64,000 bases of DNA, taken from Sphaerospermopsis kisseleviana NIES-73 (GTDB taxonomy: Bacteria > Cyanobacteriota > Cyanobacteriia > Cyanobacteriales > Nostocaceae). The stretch lies in contig NZ_AP018314.1 in assembly GCF_002368075.1 (NCBI RefSeq), positions 595,254 to 659,253 of the forward strand, written 5' to 3'. The notes beneath the pieces are model-generated. The model searched no databases, had not been told where the DNA came from, and saw nothing but the letters and a program-made list of their open reading frames with translations. This document shows, piece by piece, positions 28,530-37,657 of this stretch (positions are counted from its first letter, which is position 1; each line of letters opens with the position of its first letter). Both the position numbers and the translations under genes were made by a program.

Positions 28530-29459
28530 TTACACACCCAAATTACCATCTTGCTGATTAATTGCTAATCGCAAAAGTGATAATCCTAAAATGATTAAAA
28601 ATAACACCAAGCCCATTGTACAAGCATAGGTAAATTCTAAATTACTAAATGCCTGTTCATATAAATAGTAAACAATTGTTTTAGAACTATTCAGGGGTCC
28701 GCCTCCTGTCATAATATAAACTTCTTCAAAGACTTTAGTGGCAGAAATCGCCGAAATTACCGCTACTAAAGCTAAATAAGGCTGCATTAAAGGAATGGTA
28801 ATATCTAAATGTTTGCGAATACCATCTGAACCATCAATTGCTGCTGCTTCATAAACATCAGCAGGAATAGATTGCAATCCCGCTAAATAAATTACCATGT
28901 AATATCCTAATCCTTTCCAAATAGTTACAGCCATTACACTAGCTAAAGAAATGGGGACAATTCCTAATATTTTCTCTGGACTTGTTAACCAAGGAATTCC
29001 TTCGGGAAATATACCTAAAGTTTTCAAGAATTGATTTAATAAACCGTTTTCTGCATACAACCATTTCCAAGCTATACCTGCAACAACCATGGAAATGACT
29101 ACAGGTGTATAATATGCAGTTCTAAACCAATTCATACCCCGCAATTTTTGATTTACTAAAATCGCTAAAATCAAGGGAGTAATTACCAAAATTGGCACAA
29201 CTCCCACAAGATAGAGAAAGGTGTTTTCTAAGGTTTTCCAAAAAACAACATCTTTCCATAAACGCAGAAAGTTGTCAAAACCGATAAATTTAGGCGCTTC
29301 TCCAATATCTTGATAGCTGGTAAAGCTGAGGTAAAATGCTTGCAGCGCAGGCCAAAAAACAGTTAAGCTTAATAAAACTAAAGCTGGTAATAAAAATAGA
29401 TAAGGTGTTAGTCTCTGTTGAATAATTATCCAGTTTTTAGGTGTTAATTTATTCATCAT
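28530..29459 (-). CDS. Carbohydrate ABC transporter permease (MalF-type), orphan
   Basis: This 309-residue protein has six TM helices. The EAA loop reads EAAAIDGSDGIRKHLDITIPLMQP, the signature contact site for the ATPase. Other family blocks are SFTSYQDIGEAPKFIGFDNFLRLW and YYTPVVISMVVAGIAWKWLYAENGLLN. This is one of two permeases of a CUT1 sugar importer. The second permease, binding protein and ATPase are absent from the neighbourhood, which is common in cyanobacteria but leaves the substrate unknown. It was placed at the ATG giving a short cytoplasmic N terminus. Confidence 0.9.
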   Translation of the reverse strand: MMNKLTPKNWIIIQQRLTPYLFLLPALVLLSLTVFWPALQAFYLSFTSYQDIGEAPKFIGFDNFLRLWKDVVFWKTLENTFLYLVGVVPILVITPLILAILVNQKLRGMNWFRTAYYTPVVISMVVAGIAWKWLYAENGLLNQFLKTLGIFPEGIPWLTSPEKILGIVPISLASVMAVTIWKGLGYYMVIYLAGLQSIPADVYEAAAIDGSDGIRKHLDITIPLMQPYLALVAVISAISATKVFEEVYIMTGGGPLNSSKTIVYYLYEQAFSNLEFTYACTMGLVLFLIILGLSLLRLAINQQDGNLGV

Positions 29460-29786
29460 ATATTAATCAGGGAACAGTTTACAGTCAACTGTTAACAGTG
29501 AACATTGAAAACGGCTAACTGTCAACTGATAGCTGGTAAATGATAGCTGATAGCTGATATTAAGAAGTAATAAGTTAATTATGAAGATTGAATAAATGGA
29601 CTATGATTCTAATACAAACTGGTGTGCCACTGAAACTGTTAGAAAAACTGTTGTTTTTTTGGTAGTAAAATTTTAGTGGTACTGATAACGTAACTAACAA
29701 AAAGTTTCTTAAAGATCAAGAACCTTGGATTTTGTTACTGTTATCTACACTTTGTTTATAACACGTACACAACTGATGGAATCTAT

Positions 29787-29822
29787 GCGCCAGATTTTAA
29801 TCCGCTTTCCCTGGCGCTTTTT
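29787..29822 (+). terminator. Plus-strand rho-independent terminator in gene-free region
   Basis: The stem GCGCCAG / CTGGCGC (7 bp, 17-nt loop) is followed by TTTTT. A TATAAC -10-like box with an upstream TTGTTA (19-bp spacing) lies about 25-30 bp before it. A short RNA of about 55-60 nt could be made here. No coding gene explains the terminator. Confidence 0.6.
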
Positions 29823-30142
29823 CATAGCTGTAAAGAAGGGAATAGGGAATAGGGAACAGGGAACAGGGAACAGGGAAGAAATTTATTTTTAATATCCTGA
29901 CTCCTGACTTCTTACAAAAAATCACCTCCAGCGAAGGTCAGTCACCAGAGGATAGAATCAAAGACATTGGAATGTGGACTAGTCTTGATATCAATTTATC
30001 TTGCTCACAAATCTATGCACTCTATCGCAAGGAAAGGGTTTTAATTTATGCTTTCTACGTCGAATGAAGTATGATGATGATAATTTAGAAGTTAGGAGTG
30101 CAGTTTTGTGGTCAATTTTCAATAGTGGTGGAAACTGATACC

Positions 30143-30209
30143 AAAAAAAGACCCCCGGTTATACACCGAGGGATTCTGCAAGTCGGAATTATCGCACAAA
30201 GACATTCGC
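30143..30209 (-). ncRNA. Candidate minus-strand small RNA ending in a strong terminator
   Basis: On the minus strand, the stem CCCTCGGT / ACCGGGGG (one mismatch, 5-nt loop) is followed by TCTTTTTTT, a textbook intrinsic terminator. It lies 380 bp past the nearest upstream minus-strand gene. A TATCCT -10-like box at 30216-30221 would start a transcript near 30209. The -35 region is weak. The 5' end is therefore a guess; the terminator is clear. Confidence 0.35.
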
Positions 30210-30540
30210 GCATCTAGGATAGCAATGCAACACTGCAAATATCTGCCAAAATGCCATAAATATATAGAGATTGGATTTGATCATACCTCTGGTGAAAATT
30301 ATCGTAGGGAAAATTCATGAATTGTCCCTACAAAGGTTTGGTGCTTATGCAAATTTAATTACTACCAGATGTCTATTGATGTCCGCGTACCGGTGTACTG
30401 ATTTTTTTTCAAAAATGGACAATTGACAATTGACAATTATCTTGCAGGAGAAAGTGAGAGAATTGGCTAATAGAAAATTTTTTCGTTTTTTCTCCTGCAA
30501 ATTTAAGGTTTTAAACCTTGAATTTGATAGTTGTCAATTA

Positions 30541-31929
30541 TCAATTATCAATTATCAATTGTCTATACCAATGATGTATTGCTAACCACCCGACTGATAA
30601 CAAACCTGCCAAACTCAAGGTTAAACCACTAAAGGGAATTAATAATGCAAATACAGGTAAGATTGCTCCAGCAATAGTACAAATAATGGCGGCTAAAGCA
30701 GCGTGACGATTTGTACCTAAACCATAGATGAAACCAAGTAAGATTAATGAAATCATTAACCAAGCTATTTCTGCATTCATTACCCGCGCCATATAGGTTA
30801 AAGTTAATAAGCAAGCAAAGAAAATACCCGCAGCGATCGCCAAATTTTTTAAACTCATGGGTAGGGACAAATATAAAAGCAATATCCACCACAAAAATAA
30901 GGCTGGTGCTAACAGTAATAACCGGGGTATAATCCCAGTTTTTCCTATTGGTTTGGTGGCAGTAAATACACCAAAGGGATTTCTTACAGAAACATTTTCA
31001 TCAAATATCCAAGTAAATTGGGTACTGTCACCATCATTTTTAATTTCATGAGGAACTATCCCACTAGCAAAATCAGCATTTCTAAAATTAGCAATTGTTG
31101 TGAGGCGAAATTGAGAAAGTAATTGATTTGTGGCATTATAAACCCAACGGGGTCCACCTTGCGCTTGATAGCTAACTTTAATTGTGGTTTCTTGTCCTGG
31201 TTCTAAGCGAAAGGGAAAACCATAATCACCAGGGTTTATTTGTTTTAATCTTGTTCCATCTTTTTCTACTTTATAACTAGAAAGTAAGGAATAACCGTAG
31301 GGTGGTGGTGCTTCAAAGAAAAAACTATTAACATCACTTAGTGAATTGACAATTTTATAATCAGCAGTGTAATCTGTATTATAAATGGCACTGCGATTTT
31401 GCACGTTCACACTTTGGTCAATTTTAACTTGAATATTTGAACCTGCTAAGTTTAAATAGCGAGTAACTTTTTGTTTATCTGTCACCTTGACTATTTTGCC
31501 GTTAACTTGAGTAGTATAGCTATAAGGTTCTTCGATAATGTAACGCACTTGGGGCGCAATTTGTTCTAATTTATCACCTGCTACACTTTCCGCTACTTGT
31601 GCTACTTTTGCTTGTTCCCAATGATGGTAACGGTTGCTTAAAGTAGAAGTGAGGAAAAATCCCGTAACTACTAAAATTAAAATCAAGGCTAAATGTTGTA
31701 GTCCTTTGAGAAGTTGGGAATAACGAATTGACCATTCACCAAAGAAAACAGCTTGTTCGCTGGTGTTGCGTCTCAGAGAAAAACTGATGAGAGCGATCGC
31801 CACTCCCAAGGCTACAATTAAAAATACAAACAATAGTGAACCTTGAAGTAGTTGGGTACCAAACTTGATTAATTCATCAGGATGTGTTAAATCTGGTAGT
31901 CCGGGAATACCTTGAGCAATAGCAGACAT
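30541..31929 (-). CDS. Multi-pass membrane protein of unknown function
   Basis: The protein has 462 residues. Two TM helices lie near the N terminus (about 30-50 and 78-97), then a ~230-residue extracytoplasmic beta-rich domain (residues about 100-330, with YNTDYTADYKIVN, FFFEAPPPYGYSLL and VSYQAQGGPRWVY). About five TM helices follow at the C terminus (335-455). I do not recognise the family. The layout (TM, large outside domain, TM bundle) resembles inner-membrane CreD-like or envelope-stress proteins, but no diagnostic motif was found. The stop codon is embedded in 'caattatcaatt' repeats. Confidence 0.75.
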   Translation of the reverse strand: MSAIAQGIPGLPDLTHPDELIKFGTQLLQGSLLFVFLIVALGVAIALISFSLRRNTSEQAVFFGEWSIRYSQLLKGLQHLALILILVVTGFFLTSTLSNRYHHWEQAKVAQVAESVAGDKLEQIAPQVRYIIEEPYSYTTQVNGKIVKVTDKQKVTRYLNLAGSNIQVKIDQSVNVQNRSAIYNTDYTADYKIVNSLSDVNSFFFEAPPPYGYSLLSSYKVEKDGTRLKQINPGDYGFPFRLEPGQETTIKVSYQAQGGPRWVYNATNQLLSQFRLTTIANFRNADFASGIVPHEIKNDGDSTQFTWIFDENVSVRNPFGVFTATKPIGKTGIIPRLLLLAPALFLWWILLLYLSLPMSLKNLAIAAGIFFACLLTLTYMARVMNAEIAWLMISLILLGFIYGLGTNRHAALAAIICTIAGAILPVFALLIPFSGLTLSLAGLLSVGWLAIHHWYRQLIIDN

Positions 31930-32190
31930 GGGTAAGTATGTAGGTTTTCAGATATTTAAACAGCGTGACAGATATACTTTCCAAAAGTTTCTGCAAAAAT
32001 ACTAGGAAAATATTGTGAGGCTTTTTGGTTTATTCAGCATCCCCTAAATAGGTCGGCGTTAAAAATTGTCGTTATGGCAAGACAAAAGGATGCAAAGGAC
32101 ACAAAGGCAGAAACGAGGGAAAATCTCAAAGATCAGAAAATTACGTTATTATTAAGGACTGTTTCACTGTGTAACCTTCCCTCTGTCAAT

Positions 32191-35139
32191 ATGTCAGAAC
32201 ACCTAGCAACAAATTTGAGCGATCGCCTCCCCTATCCCCAAAACAACCAAAATACTATTCGCATTCGGGGCGCTAGGCAGCATAATCTCAAAAATATTGA
32301 TTTGGAATTACCCCGCGATCAGTTAATTGTGTTTACTGGTGTTTCTGGTTCGGGTAAGTCTTCTTTGGCGTTTGATACGATTTTTGCAGAAGGTCAACGG
32401 CGTTATGTGGAATCTCTGAGCGCTTATGCTCGGCAATTTTTGGGTCAGTTGGATAAACCCGATGTGGAATCTATCGAGGGTTTAAGTCCTGCCATTTCCA
32501 TTGACCAAAAATCAACTTCCCACAACCCCCGTTCTACAGTGGGAACTGTCACGGAAATTTATGATTATCTGCGGTTGCTTTATGGCCGTGCTGGTGAACC
32601 CCATTGTCCCCATTGCGATCGCTCTATTTCCCCCCAAACCATTGATGAGATGTGCGATCGCATCCTTGCACTTCCTGACCGCACCCGTTTTCAAATTCTT
32701 GCACCAGTCGTCAGAGGAAAAAAGGGAACTCACCGCAAACTAATTTCTAGTTTAGCCGCTCAAGGTTTTGTTCGGATCAGGGTCAATGGAGAGGTCTTGG
32801 AACTCTCAGATTCCATTGAATTGGATAAAAATATTACACATAATATAGAACTGGTTATTGACAGGCTCGTAAAAAAAGACGATATACAGGAGCGTCTAGT
32901 CGATTCTCTCACCACCTGCCTTAAGCAATCTAACGGAATAGCTATAATTCAAGTATTAAATGATACATTAGATAAGTCAGCGCAGGAGCGACAACATAGT
33001 AAGTATATAATAAATGGGGGGGAAAGTCAAGGTATTTCGGAACAAAAATTACCATCAGAAATGGTATTTTCAGAAAACTTTGCTTGTCCAGAACATGGTG
33101 CGGTAATGGAAGAATTATCACCACGTTTGTTTTCTTTTAATTCTCCCTATGGTGCTTGTTCTCACTGTCATGGAATTGGCACTTTAAGAAGGTTTTCTGA
33201 AGAATTGTTGATACCTAATCCCGAAGCACCGATTTATGCAGCGATCGCACCTTGGTCAGAAAAGGAAAATTCCTATTATTTAGAGCTATTATATACACTG
33301 GGTTTAGATTATGGATTTGAGTTACAAACTCAATGGAAGAATTTAACCAGGGAACAGCAACAAATTGTTTTACATGGAGAGGAAAAACGAACCACAGAGA
33401 CACAGAGAAAGCAGAGTTTTAAAGGTGTAATTCCCATTTTGCAACGGCAATATGAGGGAGGAACAGAATTAGTTAAGCAGAAATTAGAAGAATATTTAAT
33501 AGATCAACCTTGTGAAGTTTGTGGAGGGAAGCGGTTAAAGCCAGAAGCTTTAGCTGTGAAATTAGGACAATATGGAATTTTAGATTTAACGAGTGTGTCA
33601 ATTCGGGAATGTCGGGAGAGGGTAGAAAATTTGCAATTAAGCCCCCGACAAATGCAAATTGCTGATTTAGTTTTACGGGAAGTTAAAGCTAGATTACAAT
33701 TTTTATTAGATGTTGGTTTGGATTATTTAACCTTAGATCGTCCGGCAATGACATTATCGGGAGGAGAAGCTCAACGGATTAGATTAGCTACACAAATTGG
33801 TTCTGGTTTAACAGGAGTTCTGTATGTTTTAGATGAACCAAGTATCGGTTTGCATCAAAGAGATAACGGACGTTTGTTAAAAACTTTAACCAAATTACGA
33901 GACTTAGGAAACACATTAATAGTTGTCGAACACGATGAAGAAACTATTCGGGAAGCAGATCATATAGTTGATATTGGACCAGGTGCTGGTATTCATGGGG
34001 GAAATATTATTGCTCAGGGAAATATAGAAGACTTGTTAAATGCAGAAGCATCATTAACAGGTGCTTACCTATCAGGAAAAAGAGTAATTCATACACCTGG
34101 AACAAGAAGAGAAGGAAACGGCAGAAGTTTAAGAATAAAAAACGCCCATCGTAACAACTTAAAAAACATAGATGTAGAAATTCCCTTAGGAAAACTGGTG
34201 GCTGTTACTGGAGTTTCTGGTTCAGGAAAATCAACATTAATCAACGAATTACTATATCCAGCTTTACAACATCATCTTTTAAAAAGAGTACCCTTACCAA
34301 AAGAAATAGAAGAAATAAAAGGATTAAACTGTGTAGATAAAGCCATAGTTATAGATCAATCACCCATAGGCAGAACACCCAGATCAAACCCTGCAACTTA
34401 CACAGGAGTTTTTGATGTTATTAGAGAAGTATTTTCCCAAACCATCGAAGCCAAAACCAGAGGATATAAACCAGGACAATTTTCCTTCAATGTCAAAGGT
34501 GGCAGATGTGAAGCTTGTAGCGGACAAGGAGTAAACGTCATAGAAATGAACTTTTTACCAGACGTTTATGTACAATGCGAAGTTTGTAAAGGAGCAAGAT
34601 ATAACAGAGAAACCCTACAAGTTAAATACAAAGAAAAATCAATCTCTGACGTTTTAAACATGACAGTAGAAGAAGCATTAGCATTTTGTGAAAACATTCC
34701 CAAAGCAGTTAGCAAACTACAAACATTAGTAGATGTAGGATTAGGATATGTACAATTAGGACAACCAGCCACCACATTATCAGGAGGAGAAGCGCAACGG
34801 GTGAAATTAGCAACAGAATTATCTCGACGTGCAACCGGGAAAACATTATATTTAATAGATGAACCAACAACCGGGTTGTCTTTTTACGACGTTCACAAAT
34901 TATTAGATGTTTTGCAAAGATTGGTGGATAAAGGAAATTCGATTTTAGTCATTGAACATAATTTAGACGTTATCCGTTGTGCAGATTGGGTAATAGACTT
35001 AGGACCAGAAGGAGGAGACAAAGGAGGAGAAATTATTGTTGCGGGAACACCAGAAGAAGTTGCAAAAAATCAACGTTCCTACACAGGAAAATATCTGCAA
35101 CAAGTATTAAAACAATATCCACCCCAAAACCCTCTTTAA
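32191..35139 (+). CDS. uvrA: Excinuclease ABC subunit A
   Basis: The product is a 982-residue damage-recognition ATPase of nucleotide excision repair. It has two ABC modules: Walker A GVSGSGKSS and GVSGSGKST, signatures LSGGEAQRIRLA and LSGGEAQRVKLA. Zinc modules are CPHC, CPEHG...CSHC, CEVCGGKR and CEACSGQG...CEVCKG. The start is set at ATG 32191, where family homology begins. The preceding in-frame extension from 32074 is made of repeat DNA. At about 33380-33420 the gene contains a fragment of the dispersed 'acgaaccacagagacacagag' repeat translated as KRTTETQRK. It lies in a variable linker before GVIPILQRQY, and the frame is kept, so the protein is probably functional. Confidence 0.96.
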   Translation: MSEHLATNLSDRLPYPQNNQNTIRIRGARQHNLKNIDLELPRDQLIVFTGVSGSGKSSLAFDTIFAEGQRRYVESLSAYARQFLGQLDKPDVESIEGLSPAISIDQKSTSHNPRSTVGTVTEIYDYLRLLYGRAGEPHCPHCDRSISPQTIDEMCDRILALPDRTRFQILAPVVRGKKGTHRKLISSLAAQGFVRIRVNGEVLELSDSIELDKNITHNIELVIDRLVKKDDIQERLVDSLTTCLKQSNGIAIIQVLNDTLDKSAQERQHSKYIINGGESQGISEQKLPSEMVFSENFACPEHGAVMEELSPRLFSFNSPYGACSHCHGIGTLRRFSEELLIPNPEAPIYAAIAPWSEKENSYYLELLYTLGLDYGFELQTQWKNLTREQQQIVLHGEEKRTTETQRKQSFKGVIPILQRQYEGGTELVKQKLEEYLIDQPCEVCGGKRLKPEALAVKLGQYGILDLTSVSIRECRERVENLQLSPRQMQIADLVLREVKARLQFLLDVGLDYLTLDRPAMTLSGGEAQRIRLATQIGSGLTGVLYVLDEPSIGLHQRDNGRLLKTLTKLRDLGNTLIVVEHDEETIREADHIVDIGPGAGIHGGNIIAQGNIEDLLNAEASLTGAYLSGKRVIHTPGTRREGNGRSLRIKNAHRNNLKNIDVEIPLGKLVAVTGVSGSGKSTLINELLYPALQHHLLKRVPLPKEIEEIKGLNCVDKAIVIDQSPIGRTPRSNPATYTGVFDVIREVFSQTIEAKTRGYKPGQFSFNVKGGRCEACSGQGVNVIEMNFLPDVYVQCEVCKGARYNRETLQVKYKEKSISDVLNMTVEEALAFCENIPKAVSKLQTLVDVGLGYVQLGQPATTLSGGEAQRVKLATELSRRATGKTLYLIDEPTTGLSFYDVHKLLDVLQRLVDKGNSILVIEHNLDVIRCADWVIDLGPEGGDKGGEIIVAGTPEEVAKNQRSYTGKYLQQVLKQYPPQNPL

Positions 35140-35230
35140 CGTCTCTTCCTTCGTGTCCTTTGCGTTCTTTGCGGTTCGTTTCCTAAATCTTTAATTCTCA
35201 CGCAAAGACGCAGAGACGCAAAGGAAGAAT
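35140..35230. repeat. Dispersed ~90-bp repeat, copy 1 (downstream of uvrA)
   Basis: 'cttccttcgtgtcctttgcg' followed by 'gcggttcgttt' and 'tctcacgcaaagacgcagag'. Related copies lie at 35829-35924 and 36649-36752. The outer arms (TTCGTGTCCTTTGCG / CGCAAAG) are partly complementary. Confidence 0.85.
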
Positions 35231-35260
35231 ATAATCATATATATATAAGGAGAAAACCCC

Positions 35261-35815
35261 ATGCAGCTAACAATAAAAGATGTAGAAATACTGCAACAAA
35301 ACCTATCCAAAGAACAAGAAGACTATCAAATAGAACTGCAAGAAGGAAACCTCCTAGTTATGGGACCATCAGATATTGAATCAAGTGAAATAGGTGCAGA
35401 ATTGATCAGATTATTAGGTAACTGGATTAAACCCCGGAACTTAGGGAGAATATTTGACTCTAGCGGTGGTTTTATTATGCCAAACACCGACCTCCGCGCA
35501 CCCGATGTTTCCTTTGTTGTTGCATCCAGATTAAAACGCACAGTTAGAGACTTTGGAAACCTAGTTCCTGATTTGGTGGTAGAAATTAAATCAAAAACTG
35601 ATAGAATCGGAAAATTAGAAGATAAAATAAAACTCTTTTTAGAACAAGGTGCAAAAATCGGCATATTAATTAATCCTGATGAAAGAACCGTAAGCGTATA
35701 TCGTCCCAACGGAGAAATTGAAACATTAACAGGAGATGACAAATTAACCATTACCGAATTATTTCCTGGTTGGGAAATAAACATCTCTGAAATTTGGCCA
35801 CCTGTATTTGAATAA
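35261..35815 (+). CDS. Uma2-family endonuclease-like protein (DUF820)
   Basis: The 184-residue PD-(D/E)XK-type fold contains the family's LRAPDVSFV block and PDLVVEIKSKTD, which carry the putative catalytic D...E-x-K residues. KIKLFLEQGAKIGILINPDERTVSVYRPNG is also typical. Uma2 proteins occur in dozens of copies in cyanobacterial genomes. The natural role is unresolved. The gene is framed by two copies of the same ~90-bp repeat. A RBS-like AAGGAGA precedes the ATG. Confidence 0.9.
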   Translation: MQLTIKDVEILQQNLSKEQEDYQIELQEGNLLVMGPSDIESSEIGAELIRLLGNWIKPRNLGRIFDSSGGFIMPNTDLRAPDVSFVVASRLKRTVRDFGNLVPDLVVEIKSKTDRIGKLEDKIKLFLEQGAKIGILINPDERTVSVYRPNGEIETLTGDDKLTITELFPGWEINISEIWPPVFE

Positions 35816-35828
35816 ATTAAAAACCCTC

Positions 35829-35924
35829 TTTAACTTCTCTTCCTTCGTGTCCTTCGCTTCTTCGTGGTTCGTTTCAAAAAAAATCTTCAATTCTCACGCA
35901 AAGACGCAAAAAGGAGAAAGAAAG
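35829..35924. repeat. Dispersed ~90-bp repeat, copy 2
   Basis: Same element as 35140-35230 with 'cttcgcttcttcgtggttcg' in the left half and 'tctcacgcaaagacgc' in the right half. It lies between the Uma2 gene and the antitoxin gene. Confidence 0.85.
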
Positions 35925-35961
35925 GTTATAATATCGAAAGATTAAAGGAGAAAGATTAATA

Positions 35962-36192
35962 ATGCAAACCATAAAACTAGAATCTCACATTGGTAATGAT
36001 GGAATTTTACACATACCCTTACCAGAAATCAAAGATGCTGATGTAGAAGTAATTATAGTTTATCAACAAGTTCAAAAACCGCAAAAACGTCAATGGTCTT
36101 CAGAATTTTTGAGTACATTTGGAGCGTGGGAAGGAGAAGCATTAGAAAGAGCGCCCCAAGAAGAACAATTTGAAAGAGAACCATTGTTATGA
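35962..36192 (+). CDS. Type II antitoxin (VapB-like)
   Basis: The 76-residue protein has an N-terminal beta-rich, AbrB-like short segment (KLESHIGNDGILHIPLPEIKDADVEVIIVY) and an acidic C-terminal tail that probably wraps the toxin (WEGEALERAPQEEQFEREPL). It overlaps the PIN-domain toxin gene by ATGA, the usual antitoxin-first order. The tail is short and of low complexity. The identification rests mainly on gene order and size. Confidence 0.75.
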   Translation: MQTIKLESHIGNDGILHIPLPEIKDADVEVIIVYQQVQKPQKRQWSSEFLSTFGAWEGEALERAPQEEQFEREPLL

Positions 36193-36593
36193 TTTATCTG
36201 TTAGATACCAATACTTGTATTGGCTATATTAATCGTCGCAATAACTCAATCTATCAGCGTATTACTTCTTTATCTCCAGAAGAAGTAGTTATTTGTGACA
36301 TTGTAAAATTCGAGCTTTATTATGGAGCATATAATAGTTCTCGGACAGAAGAAAACCTAGCAACTCTAAACAAATTTTTTGGAGATGTTGTCAGTTTACC
36401 TTTTGATGGTAAAGCTGCTGCTATATGTGGATATCTCCGCTCTCAACTCAAAACTCAGGGAACACCCATAGGCAGTTATGATTTGCAAATTGCGGCGATC
36501 GCCCTAACTAACAACTTAACATTAGTCACCCACAACACCAGAGAATTTTCACGCATTCCCGAATTAAAATTAGAAGACTGGGAAAATGTCTAA
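36189..36593 (+). CDS. vapC: VapC-type PIN-domain toxin ribonuclease
   Basis: This 134-residue PIN domain has acidic residues at LLDTNTC (Asp 6), the conserved Glu in DIVKFELYYGA, and the third/fourth acidic positions in IGSYDLQIAAIALTNNLTLVTHNTREF. These residues coordinate Mg2+ for RNA cleavage in the family. The gene is translationally coupled to its antitoxin (4-bp overlap). Confidence 0.9.
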   Translation: MIYLLDTNTCIGYINRRNNSIYQRITSLSPEEVVICDIVKFELYYGAYNSSRTEENLATLNKFFGDVVSLPFDGKAAAICGYLRSQLKTQGTPIGSYDLQIAAIALTNNLTLVTHNTREFSRIPELKLEDWENV

Positions 36594-36993
36594 TTCCTAA
36601 TATCCTGGATTTAAGAATTTACAGGATGTAAACATCAACAAAAATTCTTCCTCTCTTCCTCTCTTCCTTCGTGTCCTTCGCTTCTTCGTGGTTCGTTTCT
36701 TAAAAATCTTCAATCCTCACGCAAAGACGCAAAGACGCAAAGAAAGAAAGAGAAATTATCATATTCAGTCACCAAGTCAGCGATCGCACTTCTGAGAATT
36801 GTTTAAAAAATTCAGGACTTAAACTACCGGATAATTAAACCTTTTACAGGCTTTAACTGAAAGTAGTCAAAGTTAACAGTATTTAATTTTAATTAATCAA
36901 TGGTAAAAATAATCCTGTCAATCCTTAAATCCTGGACATCCTGATATGGCTTACGCCACGCTTCGCTATCAGACAAATAAAATCCTGTTTATT
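36594..36993. other. Gene-free region made of dispersed repeats
   Basis: It contains the third ~90-bp repeat (36649-36752), a member of the 'ccttaaatcctggacatcctga' repeat family (about 36905-36945) and a REP palindrome 'atggcttacgccacgcttcgctat' (about 36943-36970) that interrupts the latter. No gene is visible. Confidence 0.6.
36649..36752. repeat. Dispersed ~90-bp repeat, copy 3
   Basis: Same element as at 35140 and 35829: 'cttccttcgtgtccttcgct' left part and 'tcctcacgcaaagacgcaaa' right part. It lies downstream of the VapC toxin. Confidence 0.85.
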
Positions 36994-37416
36994 TCAATAA
37001 ACCCCTCTCTTAAAAAACTGCTGCAAAATCTCCCCCGGTCCCCGATCCCAAGTATCAATATGCTCATAAATCAAACCCTGATCATTTAACTTATAAGTGG
37101 AATAACCATTAAAAAATAACCGCGCTTTCCAGGGAACACGCAACACACCCCGCACTGTCCACGTTGCTAAAATTGTACTTGCATCAGTTTGAGAAACATC
37201 ATGTAAATCAAAAGCAATATCTGTAAAAAATAACTGTCCGTGAAAACGCAACGTCCAAAAAATAATCCGATAATTAAACTTACCCTTAAATTTATTTACC
37301 GGGTCACGAAAAAAGATATCCTCAGAATAAATATCATAAGAAATATCCTGCTCAAATAAGGTCGGTAAATCTTGCTTGAGAATCTCAATTGTTTGTTTTG
37401 TTTCTAATTTCATCAC
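36994..37416 (-). CDS. DUF2358 (SnoaL/NTF2-like) protein
   Basis: The 140-residue compact alpha+beta protein contains LKQDLPTLFEQDISYDIYSEDIFFRDPVNKFKG, followed by FHGQLFFTDIAFDLHDV and a C-terminal DQGLIYEHIDTWDRGPGEILQQFFKRG. This is the pattern of DUF2358 proteins shared by cyanobacteria and plastids. The function is unknown. The fold probably is a cone-shaped ligand-binding barrel. Confidence 0.8.
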   Translation of the reverse strand: MMKLETKQTIEILKQDLPTLFEQDISYDIYSEDIFFRDPVNKFKGKFNYRIIFWTLRFHGQLFFTDIAFDLHDVSQTDASTILATWTVRGVLRVPWKARLFFNGYSTYKLNDQGLIYEHIDTWDRGPGEILQQFFKRGVY

Positions 37417-37657
37417 TGAAGTTATACCTTAAAAATCTTTCTTAAATGTTTTTCCAATCTTTACCGCTCAAAATTCCATCGCTGCCGCAATGTTTTTTCT
37501 TGACTTGAGAACCTGACTATCAGTTTTCGTTCACCAGACACCTCGTATTTTTACTCTACTCATTGACAACCTAACTTTTTATAGATGTTCTCACGAAAAA
37601 TACTTTGTATAATTGCTCTTAATGAAAATTACAGAAGTTTTGAATCTATCAAATGTT

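Larger units (their letters stand above)
29460..30540. other. 1.08-kb gene-free region with terminators and possible small RNAs
   Basis: No convincing protein gene lies here. From left to right it holds 'gatagctg' repeats (29520-29565), a plus-strand hairpin terminator (29787-29822), 'gaacagg' heptamers (29840-29876), a minus-strand terminator with T-run (30143-30172), and a palindromic 'aattcatgaattgtccctac'-like repeat (about 30310). 'caattgacaattgacaatta' repeats abut the next stop codon. Two terminators with no gene in front of them suggest independent small transcripts. Confidence 0.55.

Noticed and set aside
29603..29665. A 20-codon ORF with a hydrophobic/Leu-rich peptide upstream of the 29787 terminator
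   Set aside because: No ribosome-binding site and no recognisable relation to a known small protein. It could not be distinguished from chance.
32074..32190. N-terminal extension of UvrA
   Set aside because: It is translated from repeat DNA of the 'gcaaaggacacaaagg' type; homology starts after ATG 32191.
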